A stretch of DNA of 64,000 bases, taken from Gliomastix tumulicola (Eukaryota > Ascomycota > Sordariomycetes > Hypocreales > Bionectriaceae). Positions 44,537 to 54,839 of this stretch are shown here, in pieces; the first letter of the stretch is position 1, and every line of letters begins with the position of its first letter. The stretch covers positions 4,251,289 to 4,315,288 of the forward strand of contig BCHX01000003.1 of NCBI GenBank assembly GCA_001599755.1. Direction: 5' to 3'. The position numbers and the translations under genes are program-made. Below the pieces are notes generated by a model. It did not search any database. It was not told the origin of the DNA and was given only the letters and a program-made list of their open reading frames with translations.

Positions 44537-45404
44537 GAACGCGTTTCGTTTTGGTCAAAGAATCAGAGAAACCATGACGCAGGGACGCCGAATGGAAGGT
44601 GACGGGGGAGAGTGAAGAAGACAGATACCTGGTGGGAGCAGGAGAGAGCAGTGATTCTGTGCCGGAGGCTCCATGTTGGACAGATGAGTCGTCCATCACT
44701 CTTTAAGAGCCGCAATCGAGGGTGTGATTCAGTGACGAGTGCAGACTACGCGCGTGTCTCGTGATGTTGACGCCCGGAGGACTGGCTGTTGTAAGTGAGT
44801 CACGGGCAGGAGAGTTTGGAGATATGGGACGGTTGGGACGACGACATCCAACCAAGAGAGATGATTAAATCACCAGGAGGGCTTGGCACCGCAGCGTCGC
44901 CGGCGGAAGAGTTTGCGAACATCAGATGTGCAGTCATGAGGCCGCGGTGCGTGATTCAGGACTGTGCCGATGAGTGCGTGGTAGCCCGACAGATGCGGGA
45001 GCCAGAGAATTGCAGAAATGAGGGGAAGGAGCCAGTCATCTCAGACGACCTTCCACTCTGCAATTCGTCTGAAGTGCTGGCCAGAATGGTGTCTTGGTGC
45101 GTAAAGAAGAAGTGTCGGTGTACGCTCGGGCGCGGAGGCAGCTGCTGAACTGGGCAAACTTCGGGCGCACGCCACTTGGGCGCCAAACACGTCATAATTG
45201 TGCTTCTCTGTTTCTTTCTAAAGCATAAGGTACCGGCCCGTAGTAATCACTGCAGTGTCCTGTAGAATAAGTCCATTCCGAAATCAGTCGCTCCCATAGA
45301 TAGCCCGTCAAGTACCAACGCCTGATAACCAGTTGCCTGCCCCTGTAACAAGTAGAAGTTCGATCCAAACATTCGTAACGCAACCTCGTACGCGGCTCGC
45401 TCGC
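44537..45404. other. intergenic, no gene seen
   Basis: The promoter of the unrecognised three-exon gene and the 3' flank of the avo2 gene. No recognisable feature. Confidence 0.55.
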
Positions 45405-46272
45405 TCAGTCATCATCGCTGTTATCCGCCACAACCCGCACGCCGCCCGTCATCTTGCCCGGATCGACATTGATGACCGCCGGAGCCGCATGCGGCGCCAG
45501 TCCCGCGGACGACTCCTTCCTCAGCTGCTGCTGCTTCCGACCGACGTCCGTGACGAGCCCCTTGAAGTAGACCTCGGCCTGGACGGTGGCGCTGTACGAC
45601 GCGGGCACCCAGTTCCAGTGGTTGCGGCGCTCGACGTCGGCGCCCGCGGCCATCAGCGTCCGCAGCACCTTCAGGTTCCCGTTGCTGCTGGCAAAGTGCA
45701 GCGCCGTGTTGCCCTCGAGGTCCGCGCGCCGGACGGCCTCGAGCGCGGCGCCGCCGCCGGCAGCGGCCCCCGGCACGTTGGAGAGCAGCAGCTGCAGCAC
45801 GGCGTCGTGCCCGCCCGCGGCGGCCTCCATGATGGCGTCCCTGCCGCGCGCGTCCCTCCGCAGCAGACACGTCCGGTCGTGCTCGACGAGGATCTCGGCG
45901 GTGCTGCGCTGGCCCGCGCGCGCGGCGAGCATCAGCGCCGTCTGGTGCAGCTCGTTGAGCGCCGGGCAGGGGTCCTCGTGGCCCAGGGCGAGGAGGACGC
46001 GGCAGATGTCGTCGTGGCCGAGCGACGCGGCGACGTGCAGGTTCGAGTTGGAGAGGCCCTCGACGGACGGGTCCGGGTTGTGGAGGAGCTTCGGGTGGGA
46101 TTTGAGGATGCGCTTGACGAGGAGGGCGTCGCCGATGCGGACTGCACGTCGGAGGCGGATGGACGGTTCGATCCTGGAGGGAAAGAAACCTGGTCAGCTA
46201 CTACTAGGAAAGGGGGGGAGCGAGGCCTGGCAAGGATTGATTTGACGTACATGATGGCGGCTGGTATGTCAT
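45405..46272 (-). CDS. avo2: Ankyrin-repeat TORC2 subunit Avo2
   Basis: Non-essential subunit of TOR complex 2, which controls membrane stress and actin. The main coding part is 45405-46173 plus two bases before a 77-nt intron (46174-46250; GTACGT...CTGAC...CTCCAG). Splicing creates the start codon AT|G and gives 256 residues beginning MIEPSIRLRRAVRIGDALLV, close to the start of Avo2 in other fungi. Four or so ankyrin repeats follow (SNLHVAASLGHDDICRVLL, TALMLAARAGQRSTAEILV, AIMEAAAGGHDAVLQLLL, NTALHFASSNGNLKVLRTLM), then WNWVPASYSATVQAEVYFKG, the conserved Avo2 tail, and an acidic end. An ATG at 46272 precedes the intron in another frame; see the finding on AUGA overlap. Confidence 0.85.
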
Positions 46273-46698
46273 TGTGGGATGGCCCGATGCACTACGAAGC
46301 GCGAGAAGAGAAAAGAAGGCCTGCCTGCAGGCGAGCGGTTGACGGTGTCGAGACGAGAAGAGATGGAGTTGGAGTTGGAGATTGGGAATGGAGGAAGCAG
46401 TGGCTGGCTGGGGATGACGACTTTCAGTTTTCACGGTGGAGTCTCCCCACGATCAATTAATACCCGAAGTATTAACTACTAAGTATGGACTCGGCGCGTT
46501 GTCTGAACGCCGCCCCGAGCCAAAAGCGAGAGATAGAATTGCTTAAAAATAGTAGAAACAGAGTGGTAAAAATTTAGCAACGTTAATGAACGTTCATCTC
46601 TCATTTCTTTAACGCTATTTCCACCTAAGCAATACCCAATAGACCTGACAAAATCAAACACGACATCATCAATGCGCCCTCCCCCCCCCAAGTTCCCT
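46273..46698. other. intergenic, no gene seen
   Basis: The avo2 promoter and the 3' flank of the proline-rich gene. The part around 46500-46670 is notably A/T-rich for this window. Confidence 0.55.
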
Positions 46699-47373
46699 TT
46701 AATTAGAGACCGTGTTCGGCGGAAGCTGCGGATGGTGCGGATACTCTATTTGCAAACCCATCTTCTGCAGTGCCTGCAGGTACTTGACGAAGTCGCTCGC
46801 GGGCTCGTCGTCCTCAGTCTCTTCGTGCTTCTTCGGAGCCGGGGGCGGCTGCTTCGGCGATCCGTTTGGCCAATCGTCCCAGTAGCCGGGGATTATCCTG
46901 TGCGCGGGCGTCTGGGGCGGTGCGTGCGGCGCGAGCAGCAGTGCGGGCTTTGCGGGCAGTGTGGGAGAGGACTGCACGGCAACGAGGCTCGAGGACAGAG
47001 AGCGGGGGACGTCGTCCTCCAGCTTGGGCTTCTTCGAAGCCGGGCCCGCCTTCGACGGGGATGCCAGCGGGTGCTTAACCCCTTGCTTGAGGGGGGAGAT
47101 CTTGGCCGCAGTATTCTTGGGCGGTGGTGCCGACGGCGATCCCCCTGGGTGCGTAACCCCTTGCTTAAGGGAGAGGGGGATCATCTTGGTCACGGTGTTC
47201 TTGGGCCGTGCCGGCGGCGTAGGTGTCGGCGGCGTCGGCGGAGCGGAGGAGTAGGCCGATGTGGGTGATGATAGTACTGCGGTGTTGATGGCGGCGGGTG
47301 CCTTCTCTGGGGCCACCTCCGAGTCCAACTCCACGGCAGAGCCTGGCTTCGGGGGGAAGGTTGAGAGCCCCAT
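46699..47373 (-). CDS. Proline-rich disordered protein with duplicated LKQGVxHP motif
   Basis: 224 residues, one exon, starting at the ATG at 47373. Very rich in Pro, Ser, Ala and Lys. Two copies of a motif lie in tandem: KMIPLSLKQGVTHPGGSPS and KISPLKQGVKHPLASPS, each preceded by KNT. A basic KKPKLEDD patch follows, which may be a nuclear signal. The more conserved-looking end reads HRIIPGYWDDWPNGSP and then DFVKYLQALQKMGLQIEYP, a short helix. No family is recognised. Coding status is supported by the long open frame, codon use and the internal repeat; the function is unknown. An upstream start 66 bases earlier is possible but His/Tyr-rich. Confidence 0.65.
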   Translation of the reverse strand: MGLSTFPPKPGSAVELDSEVAPEKAPAAINTAVLSSPTSAYSSAPPTPPTPTPPARPKNTVTKMIPLSLKQGVTHPGGSPSAPPPKNTAAKISPLKQGVKHPLASPSKAGPASKKPKLEDDVPRSLSSSLVAVQSSPTLPAKPALLLAPHAPPQTPAHRIIPGYWDDWPNGSPKQPPPAPKKHEETEDDEPASDFVKYLQALQKMGLQIEYPHHPQLPPNTVSN

Positions 47374-48598
47374 TGTCGTTTTGCTGCAAGGCCTGCTTGG
47401 GGTAACCAGATGGTGATGATAATGAGTGTATGTGTGCAAGAGAAAGGCTGGTGCTGCTGATGAATGTGTGCGTGCGTGGGAGAGAAGGGTGAAAACCGAA
47501 CAGGCGCAGACGGCGGGACAACAAGGTCATTTTATACTCAGCCAAGATGGTTGGCAGGTAGGCACGTCAGTTGAGCATTTCATTGAGCCGGCATAGTTTA
47601 CATAACCACCAGCCCCCAGGGTTTCCTTCCCGTCATAACGTTGGGTCGCTACTTCCTGAGTTCATCAGTTGGATGGCTCCCAAGGCAGTAGAAACGCCAC
47701 TGATCTAATCTTTTGAGTTGGCAAGAGGCCTCCGGATAATATAGTTTCCCTAGACCCCCCCCCCCCCCCCCCCCCCTTTTTGACTCCTGTCACGAGATCG
47801 CATTGCCGGTTCCCGAGATCTTTCAGAGTAGTTGGATGACTCCTGGGAACACTCTACGTATTTATTGCCTATTTAGTTCCTCCCCCAACTGCTCATCAAA
47901 AGCATCTTTGAACTCTGATATATGTACTCCCTGCGTGCGACGATTCGGCACATCTCGCGCACGCGCTCGGCACGTCTAGCCGGGGGCCACCTCAACTGCT
48001 GGAGCAGGGTAGTGCATGAGCTTTTGTCTTTGGTTGAATGTGATAAATCTTGGGGAAGGGAGAAAATAGACATCTGATGCTTAGAAAGCAATGTGAGTTT
48101 CTGCCCCGTCGGAGGATTTGGTCCTCGTGATCTAGGGTGTGGGTGGGCAAGTTCCCGCCCTCGGAACCTTGGAAGATTCAAGAGGCGGCCAGAATAAGTG
48201 CAACACCAAGGTGATGAGGTGACTCAGAAACTGAGTCATCTTTGACTCGCTTCTACGGGAAAAGTGATCTGATATCTAACCTGCCACCCGGGGCTGGGGG
48301 TTCTTCAAGAGCTGTTGCTACAAGATACTCAGAAGGAACCTAATGTCCGATCGATTCTCTGCAGATCCCCCGCGGGGAGGTCCATATTATTGGAAAGAAA
48401 ACATGTGAAAACGAGACGGTTTCAGCGGTACTGCCTTACGTGGAAGTGCTGCTGTTGTAGCCACCATGGTCAAACGGCACAACACCAAGCCTTTACACCA
48501 AATGAGGTGGTTGGATAGGCAAAAGACATCAAGTGACTCGTGATTTATTGTTCATGGGTAATATGAAGTCGACTGTAATCTCGGCTCGAACCTCGAGG
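47374..48598. other. intergenic with poly-C tract, no gene seen
   Basis: Between the proline-rich gene (its promoter) and the oxidase gene (its 3' flank). A run of 22 C residues spans 47755-47776, and homopolymers of this length are error-prone. Nothing else is recognised. Confidence 0.6.
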
Positions 48599-50094
48599 TC
48601 ACTCCTGTGTCCAACCTGTGAAGGGCCCAATGGTCTTTAGATCGCGAGTTGGAATGTACATCTCGTTGGCCGCGCCGCTGTTCGTTCGGTCCCACGCCCA
48701 CTTGAGTGATCTCTTCTCGTCCAGCTCTCCTAACAATCGCTGGGTAATGACCTCGCCGATAACAGGGAGGAACTTCCAGGCGTGGAACGATCCGCCGCCC
48801 GCGATGAAGAGGTTCTGGCAGTGAGGATGGTGATCTATGATCCAGTCTTGGTTGGGGCTGACCGCGTCCCTGTTTCCAAATGGGTGTCAGTTCTCGTCTC
48901 TCTCTCTACGCCTGACATCTTGCAGGACAAAGGAAGTGTTATGCTATTTGGAGGCTTTGCTTACCAGCACATGCGGTACGACTCAATCTTCAACCCCTTG
49001 ATGTGGTTCCCAAGAATGTTCTTGACCACATTGCCCACTTCTTGCTTTAGGCCCTCGGGGACGTCCTGGCTGAATGCCGTTTTCGACTCGGCAGTTGGCG
49101 GCATCGAAATCATCTTTCCCAGTCCCGGATGATGCTCGTTGTTGGTGAAGCTGACCTCGCAGTTGAACTTGAGGCGGCCGTTGAGAGGAGGGATACTCTC
49201 GCCTGATCAACGTACGTGTCCCACTTATGTGTCAGCCAGTATTAATGTTTCCCGCCTTTCTCTCTTGACAAGGTACGTACCGTGAGTATGCCACATGCCG
49301 AGTAGGTGGCAGGGCATGCCCTTAAACTTGAGCTTCTCCTCCGGATCGTACGTCGCCGCACACTGCACGGCGGCCGCGGCAACCATACGGCCGTCAGCCT
49401 GGAGCTCGTCCCACTGAGGATCCGTGTCTGCCAGGAACTTGGCAATATGAGCACCGATGCACAGTATCGTCTTCTCCTTGGCGTAGATGCAGATGCTGCG
49501 TTGGCTACCCTGCCCATCTTCACTCTTCACCCTGATGCCCTTGCAGGTCTTGTCAACGGCACCGAGCTCAAGTGCCTCGACCGTCGCCTCGACGAACAAG
49601 ACCCCAGCCTCCTCTGCCGCCCGGGTGGCGCTCGCCAGCGCACCGTCGGCCTCCCCCCACCCGCTCTCCGGGTTGTAGTACGCCTCCTTCCCACCGTTCC
49701 AGTGAGCTTCCGCCAACGTCGGGAACCGCTGTCTAGCTGCCTCCAGCGTCAAGATCTCGGCTCCGGAGTCGTGACCCACGGCGCGGAAGCACTCGAGCGC
49801 GGCGCGGCCCATGCCCATCTCCTCGACGAGGAGGAGTCCCGGCTGGTGGAAGTAAGGGCTGAAGACCGGGTCGCTCTTCCACGCGTCGATGGCGCGGAGG
49901 GCGAGCGAGGTGTAGACGGCGTCTGGGTAGTCGGCGCGGATGATCTTGTTGTAGTCGCTCGACGCGGCGCCCGGGTTGGGGCGTTGGCGGTCGACGAGGA
50001 GGATCTTCTTGGACGGCTGGCTGCGGGCGAGGTGCAGGGCTGTCGACACGCCGAAGACGCCGGCGCCGACGATGATGTAGTCGGCGTTGTCCAT
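48599..50094 (-). CDS. FAD-dependent fructosyl amino acid oxidase-like enzyme (amadoriase family)
   Basis: Oxidises secondary amines; the closest fungal relatives split fructosyl amino acids (Amadori products) into amino acid, glucosone and hydrogen peroxide. Exons 49281-50094, 48965-49202 and 48599-48869 (440 residues; introns 78 and 95 nt) give the usual length of this family. The Rossmann motif is YIIVGAGVFGVSTALHLARS (GxGxxG). The C-terminal RMCWDAVSPNQDWIIDHHP contains the Cys that binds FAD covalently in MSOX-type enzymes. GGGSFHAWKFLPVIGE and KWAWDR follow, as in amadoriases. Sarcosine or saccharopine oxidase activity is an alternative. It ends in WTQE, so there is no PTS1 peroxisome signal, although many relatives have one. 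Confidence 0.87.
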
Positions 50095-50520
50095 TGTGAC
50101 AGTGGTTTATAATGATGTACGCGTTGGAGATGTCAAGAATCTGATGTTCCCGGCACGGGGGTTGAGTGACAAGGTGATGTTTGCTAGTTTGTCGAATGGA
50201 ATTTTGCTGGTGAGAGAAAGGCGTCGATACCTCACCCACGCCGGATCTTCCTCACCCCACGCTTCTTATAGCTCCCGCCGACGTCCTTCTAGCCTGTCCG
50301 TTTAATAATCAGTCGTACATAAATCTCTCGTGCCGTGTCTTGGGACCTTGGTCACATGGCGGCGTCGTTAGTTCCACAAGATTTCTCATTTCGCGCCCTT
50401 GTTTTCTCATTTCTCAGCAGCGCAGTCCTGCTGCTACCAGCACGGCATGTACATTGTACATATTCCTCACCGCCATAAAATGACGAAAAGAACTTGTGCG
50501 GTTCGATGAGAGGTCTAGAC
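50095..50520. other. intergenic, no gene seen
   Basis: The oxidase promoter and the 3' flank of the zinc-finger gene. No feature recognised. Confidence 0.55.
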
Positions 50521-51607
50521 TCAGGGTTTATGTTTTGTAATCTCTTGGTGGCGTGTCAATTGGTCGATGCGGGCGAATCCCTTCTTGTTTGGGCAGTTTG
50601 GGAGGTTGCACCTGAACGGCCTGGAGTGCTTTTCGAGATGCGCTCTAAAACGTCGTCATTCATATTAGAATGGGAATTCATTTCATTGAATGCATGAGAG
50701 TGCATAATCTCGGGTAGTATTTGAAAAAATTGAGAATGTTGTGTAAGGGCTTACTTGAATGCCGAGTTCCTCCTAAACACGGTCAGCTTGCCGTTGCGAC
50801 CAACGCCACCAAGCTTGCAGCTTAAGCCGTGAGGACATGTGTGGTTTCCTCTGCCTCTGAGAGAGAGATGGCTTGGTATTCCGCCACTGACAGGACGTTC
50901 TCTTGGATCGCTTGATATTTCTTGCCTAGAGCTGCTGTGGGTGGGCGTTGTTACCACTTTCCGCTGGTAGACTGACGGTGGGGTTGGCGCTCTAGCAAGA
51001 GTTGGGGGTGTTGCGTAGGTTGGTGGAGAGGATCCAGAGTTGGTATACAAGGCCGTGCTGGGTGTTCTCATTTGTTCCTGTCGTTGAGTGCGACTCTGTG
51101 GCATTCGTGAAGGGGTCTGGTGCTGGTCGGCGCAGGGATTGTTCACCGGTTCCAGGGCTTGCTTGATGCCTAATGCGAGTGACCTATCTCTTGTCAGGTA
51201 AGGAGGTGCCCTGCAACCGCATAATGGTAGCTTTCTTTTCATTATCTCTGGCTGCTCCGGGGAAAGGTGGTGGGATGTACAAACCGTAGAGACTCCATCT
51301 TCTGGCCCAGGTGCTCGAGTGTACTGAAATCGGAAAAGTCCGTCTCCATATCCATCCTATCAAGCTGATTGTTGATGTACGCCTCGATGTGAGGGCCACA
51401 AGCCAGCCGATCAACGAGTGTGGGCAGAACGACAAGCATGTTTGAGAGATAGGCCTGGAGATCGGATAGTAAGCAGCCCGTTGACGTGGCAGATAGTTGG
51501 TGATGCTGCCAAGCCTCGGGGACATGTTTGTCCAGTAGTGCTCGCAGCAGCGGCGAATTATCGACCACCGGGCCGTGAAGGAATGCTGAGGCGTGGTGGA
51601 GGGACAT
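50521..51607 (-). CDS. C2H2 zinc-finger protein, two C-terminal fingers
   Basis: Exons 51285-51607, 50755-51183 and 50521-50644 (291 residues; introns 101 and 110 nt). The first exon is helical (SDLQAYLSNMLVVLPTLVDR). The middle is Ser/Thr/Pro-rich and disordered. The zinc fingers are at the end and span the last splice junction: finger 1 runs from NHTCPHGLSCKLGG to FKAHLEKH, and finger 2 is FRCNLPNCPNKKGFARIDQL followed by TRHQEITKH. Splicing the last intron is needed to complete finger 1, which strongly supports that junction. Likely a nuclear DNA-binding protein; no orthologue is recognised. The first intron has a GTTTGT donor, less common but with a good CTGAC branch site. Confidence 0.8.
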
Positions 51608-52036
51608 GCTGCTCGTGAGTGGTAGCTCCTCTTCCGCGTCTTGACTTCAGATGTCGGCCAAAAATCGATGCTCACGCCAGTCCGCAGTGTTCGTGTTGCT
51701 CGGAAGGAAGGGTAGTAGTGGGGGGCCAGGCCGGGGTCTCTCGAAAATAAGAAAACCCGAGAGGAAACTCGAAGCGGTCAGGGAACCTGAAAGAAGGAAA
51801 TAGTCAGCAGATCCCGCATAGTAGTGCAGGGCTTGGGCTAGTGGTTGGTGGGGGATGGTCAGACCTGCCCGATATCGCCCATCGGCACTAGAACGAGATG
51901 ACGTTTAGCGCCGACTTCTCATTCCCTCGACTCACTTTTTGTTCCCTCAACCTAACGCAGATTGAGAGAACAGCGTCGACGCGGGATGGAGACCCTGTTC
52001 TTTTGCTCTCGGGCCTGAGACCCTGCACAGCTGGCA
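51608..52036. other. divergent promoter region
   Basis: A 429-bp interval between the starts of the zinc-finger gene (minus) and the Fungal_trans_2 gene (plus). The two regulators could share control elements. No site was recognised. Confidence 0.5.
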
Positions 52037-54625
52037 ATGGACTCCGCTTCGAGAAGACCGAGGAAACGCGCCAGATACGGTTCGTCAGTGGCAGTCGAGT
52101 TCACGCCGGCTTCATCGACTTCTGCCCCCCATGAGCTGGCTGCTGCTGCTGCTGCTGACCCCACGCCCCCGATCCATCTTGGAGGCTATTCCGTGGATTT
52201 CGGTTCCCTTCCTCAGGCTAATGCTCCCAGCACGAGCCAGCAGATACTCTCCGGGTGGGAGCTGCCCCCGGATGATTCTGTGTTTGCTTGGGGGTCACCT
52301 GCATTGGAAACGAGTCCGTTTGCTCATTACTCACTTCAACCATCCGTCCCTCTCCTTCCAACCGACGTAGATCCTCAGCTATGCCAGAATCTCACACACG
52401 CCGCAAATCTACCTACCTCTATTTCCCAGCTCCAAAGCTCACTGCAGAGGCCTACTCAAGAAATCCACCCGGGGACGGCTACTGGCGGCGAAATCTGGCC
52501 TGAATCGACTCCTTTCAATCTTTTTAAGTGGCCTGATGATATAGTCGAGGATGGAGAGAGTCGCAATAGAAAGCGAGGTAAGCCTCGAAGGATTGCTGCG
52601 TTGGTGCTTCTCGGAGTAATCATAGCTGACCAAGCTTTCATTCTGAAACAGTCAGGGAACTCGCTTCGCTCGATGACGACCATGCAGAAGACTCCACCGC
52701 AGCTCAAGCCGATGTGCAGTGGATGAGGGAAGCCCTTCCTGTCATGTTTGCATCAGTCCCGTACATCGAGGACCGAACTTCAAGCTTAGTCCCGAATCCG
52801 TTTCTAGAGGGCAGCGAGGAGAAGCACAAGTCTCTCGATATCCGGATCAAGCCTCGGCTTCCGGCGAATGGCATGGTCGACGGGTATATCAAGATTCGGT
52901 TCTCACGGCTACCGGAGGAAGACTGCCAGACCTCGCCCTCCGACTTCGACTCGCCACTTTTCGATAGCAGGATGTCTCCGTCGATACGGATTGCTTCTGA
53001 AGCCATGGAGATGATGCAGATTCCGCCTCTGCCGCCCAACTTTGCGACAGGCATGGAGCTAGACGACCTTGACCGCACATTGTGGTCTTTCCGTACGTTT
53101 GTTGTCTCCCCCTTCCCTAATCAATACCGTGATCCTATACCATTTTGATTGTCTCTTCCGTGATTGGCTGACAATATCTAGATATACATGCCTACTGTCC
53201 AGGACGGATGATACTCCCTGAGAACTACTTTGGCATCGACCTCGTACCGATCGCCGTTGGACATCCTGGCGTTAGGCACGCTCTCCTATGCCACACGGCT
53301 TCCTATGTTCTTGACTACCAACCCACGGAGGAGATGAGAAGGCGCGCAAACTTCCACTACCGCAGCGCAGTGCAGCAGCTCAGCAACGCTCTCGCTCAGG
53401 AGGACACGTACAAGGTGGGCTTGGATGATGCGGCTGTGGCCTCCATCATCATGATCTTCTCAAGTGACGTACGCTCTCCTTCATCTTATCTATGCCTCTT
53501 TTGCTTTTTAGTTAATAATTCATCCAGATTATCAACTGGGAGACCAGACGCCCCAAGGACCAGCAGCCGCTCTGGCTTGAAGGCGCCCAGGCTGCCCGCC
53601 AAATTCTCGACCTCGCTGATCCGGGCTACCGGTATTGGAAGCCCGAGAATGTCCAAAGCACGGCCGCCCGCCGAGCGCACGCCAACTGGGTTGCCTATGT
53701 TCTCATCATGGCGCAACCTGTGAGCCCCTTGACGAGCGTCGACGCACTCGACCACACATTCCAATGGCTTCTTGAGGGCAGCAAGGAGGACGTTCATCAG
53801 ATACAAGGGATCACGGGCTTTTCGCCAAAGCTACTTCATATCTTTTGCCAGATTACGCATTTGGCAGCACGCTTGGCCAAGGCACCTGGCTCCGGGCTGG
53901 TGATACGTCTCGGGGCAGACAGGCTCGCTAAGCGGCTGCAGAACTTCTGGCAGTGGTCGACGTTATCACACGGTCACCAAACGTACGAGGAGCTCATCGC
54001 GTCTAATCAGCTGGGCGAGGACGGGAAAGTCTGCGATCCGGCTGCAGTTACTGAACTCACTGCGTACGCTTGGGTGCCAGCAGCCGAGATATACCTGAAT
54101 TGCAGAGTGTACAGGTATGTTATGCTATGGGATCTCTTGAAAGACTCGACTGTTTTTAACCTTGTGCGTGGCTGACTTGACAAGGAAACAACGATCACAT
54201 CCCGACGTTATCAGGAGCCTCGATCGACTGGCAATGTGCATCTATCGTCTGCCCTGCTCCGGTCCTTTGTTCACGTCGCAATCCCCGTTCTTCCCGGTTT
54301 TTATGATGGCGGCAATCTCGTTCCTTCCTCGTCATCGGCGAATCACACGGGACTGGTTTGAGACCGTGCTTGAAGGGGCCGAGTGCAGATCGGTAAGTTA
54401 GCCCTCCCTCGGTGTGAGGAAGCAAAACTTAGCTGACGTGGCATGTTCGCGCTGCAGAGTGTGCCGCCCGTGTGGGTGGCCATCCAAAGCTGTTGGGAAT
54501 GGATGGATGCCGATACCGAGGAAGACCTCTTCGACGAAACCCTGGCGCTGGCGGATCGTGACCCCTGGTGGGAGGAGATGGTTGCTAGGCTGGTCGAGGA
54601 CTACGGTATACTGAGCCTGGTGTGA
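52037..54625 (+). CDS. Fungal_trans_2-domain regulator without a visible Zn2Cys6 cluster
   Basis: Six exons, 52037-52577, 52652-53092, 53182-53468, 53528-54114, 54185-54392 and 54458-54625 (743 residues; introns 59-89 nt with GTAAGY, GTACGY and GTATGT donors). Residues 190-743 form the helical activation/regulatory domain typical of fungal transcription factors (FGIDLVPIAVGHPGVRHALL, ARQILDLADPGYRYWKPENV, CRVYR/RKQRSHPDVIRSL, VPPVWVAIQSCWEWMDADTE). The N-terminus begins MDSASRRPRKRARYG, which could be a nuclear signal, but no CxxCxxxxxxC cluster is seen in it or within 430 bp upstream. It may act without DNA binding, or a first exon may be missing. It is tail-to-tail with the MFS gene, 214 bp apart. 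Confidence 0.85.
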
Positions 54626-54839
54626 CCTCTGACACGGGACATCGAGTTAAGATCGACATGATTGTGATTCTGTCCGAAGTTATCCCTCTATTCATAGGTA
54701 AGTCGGTGGTACGATTCGTGGCATTTGGACAACATGAATATTCTCAAAAAGCTAACTATCCTGGGTATTTCTCTCTCTCACACACAGCTGTACCGATAAC
54801 AACAATTTTTCTCCTACATGAAGTCGACTTCCGAACCCC

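Noticed and set aside
45333..46460. 375-codon plus-strand frame over avo2
   Set aside because: Antisense to ankyrin repeats; no domain, and composition typical of a mirrored frame.
48575..48600. GGTTCGAGCC-like T loop on the minus strand
   Set aside because: The stem does not pair and no tRNA body surrounds it; it lies at the 3' end of the oxidase gene.
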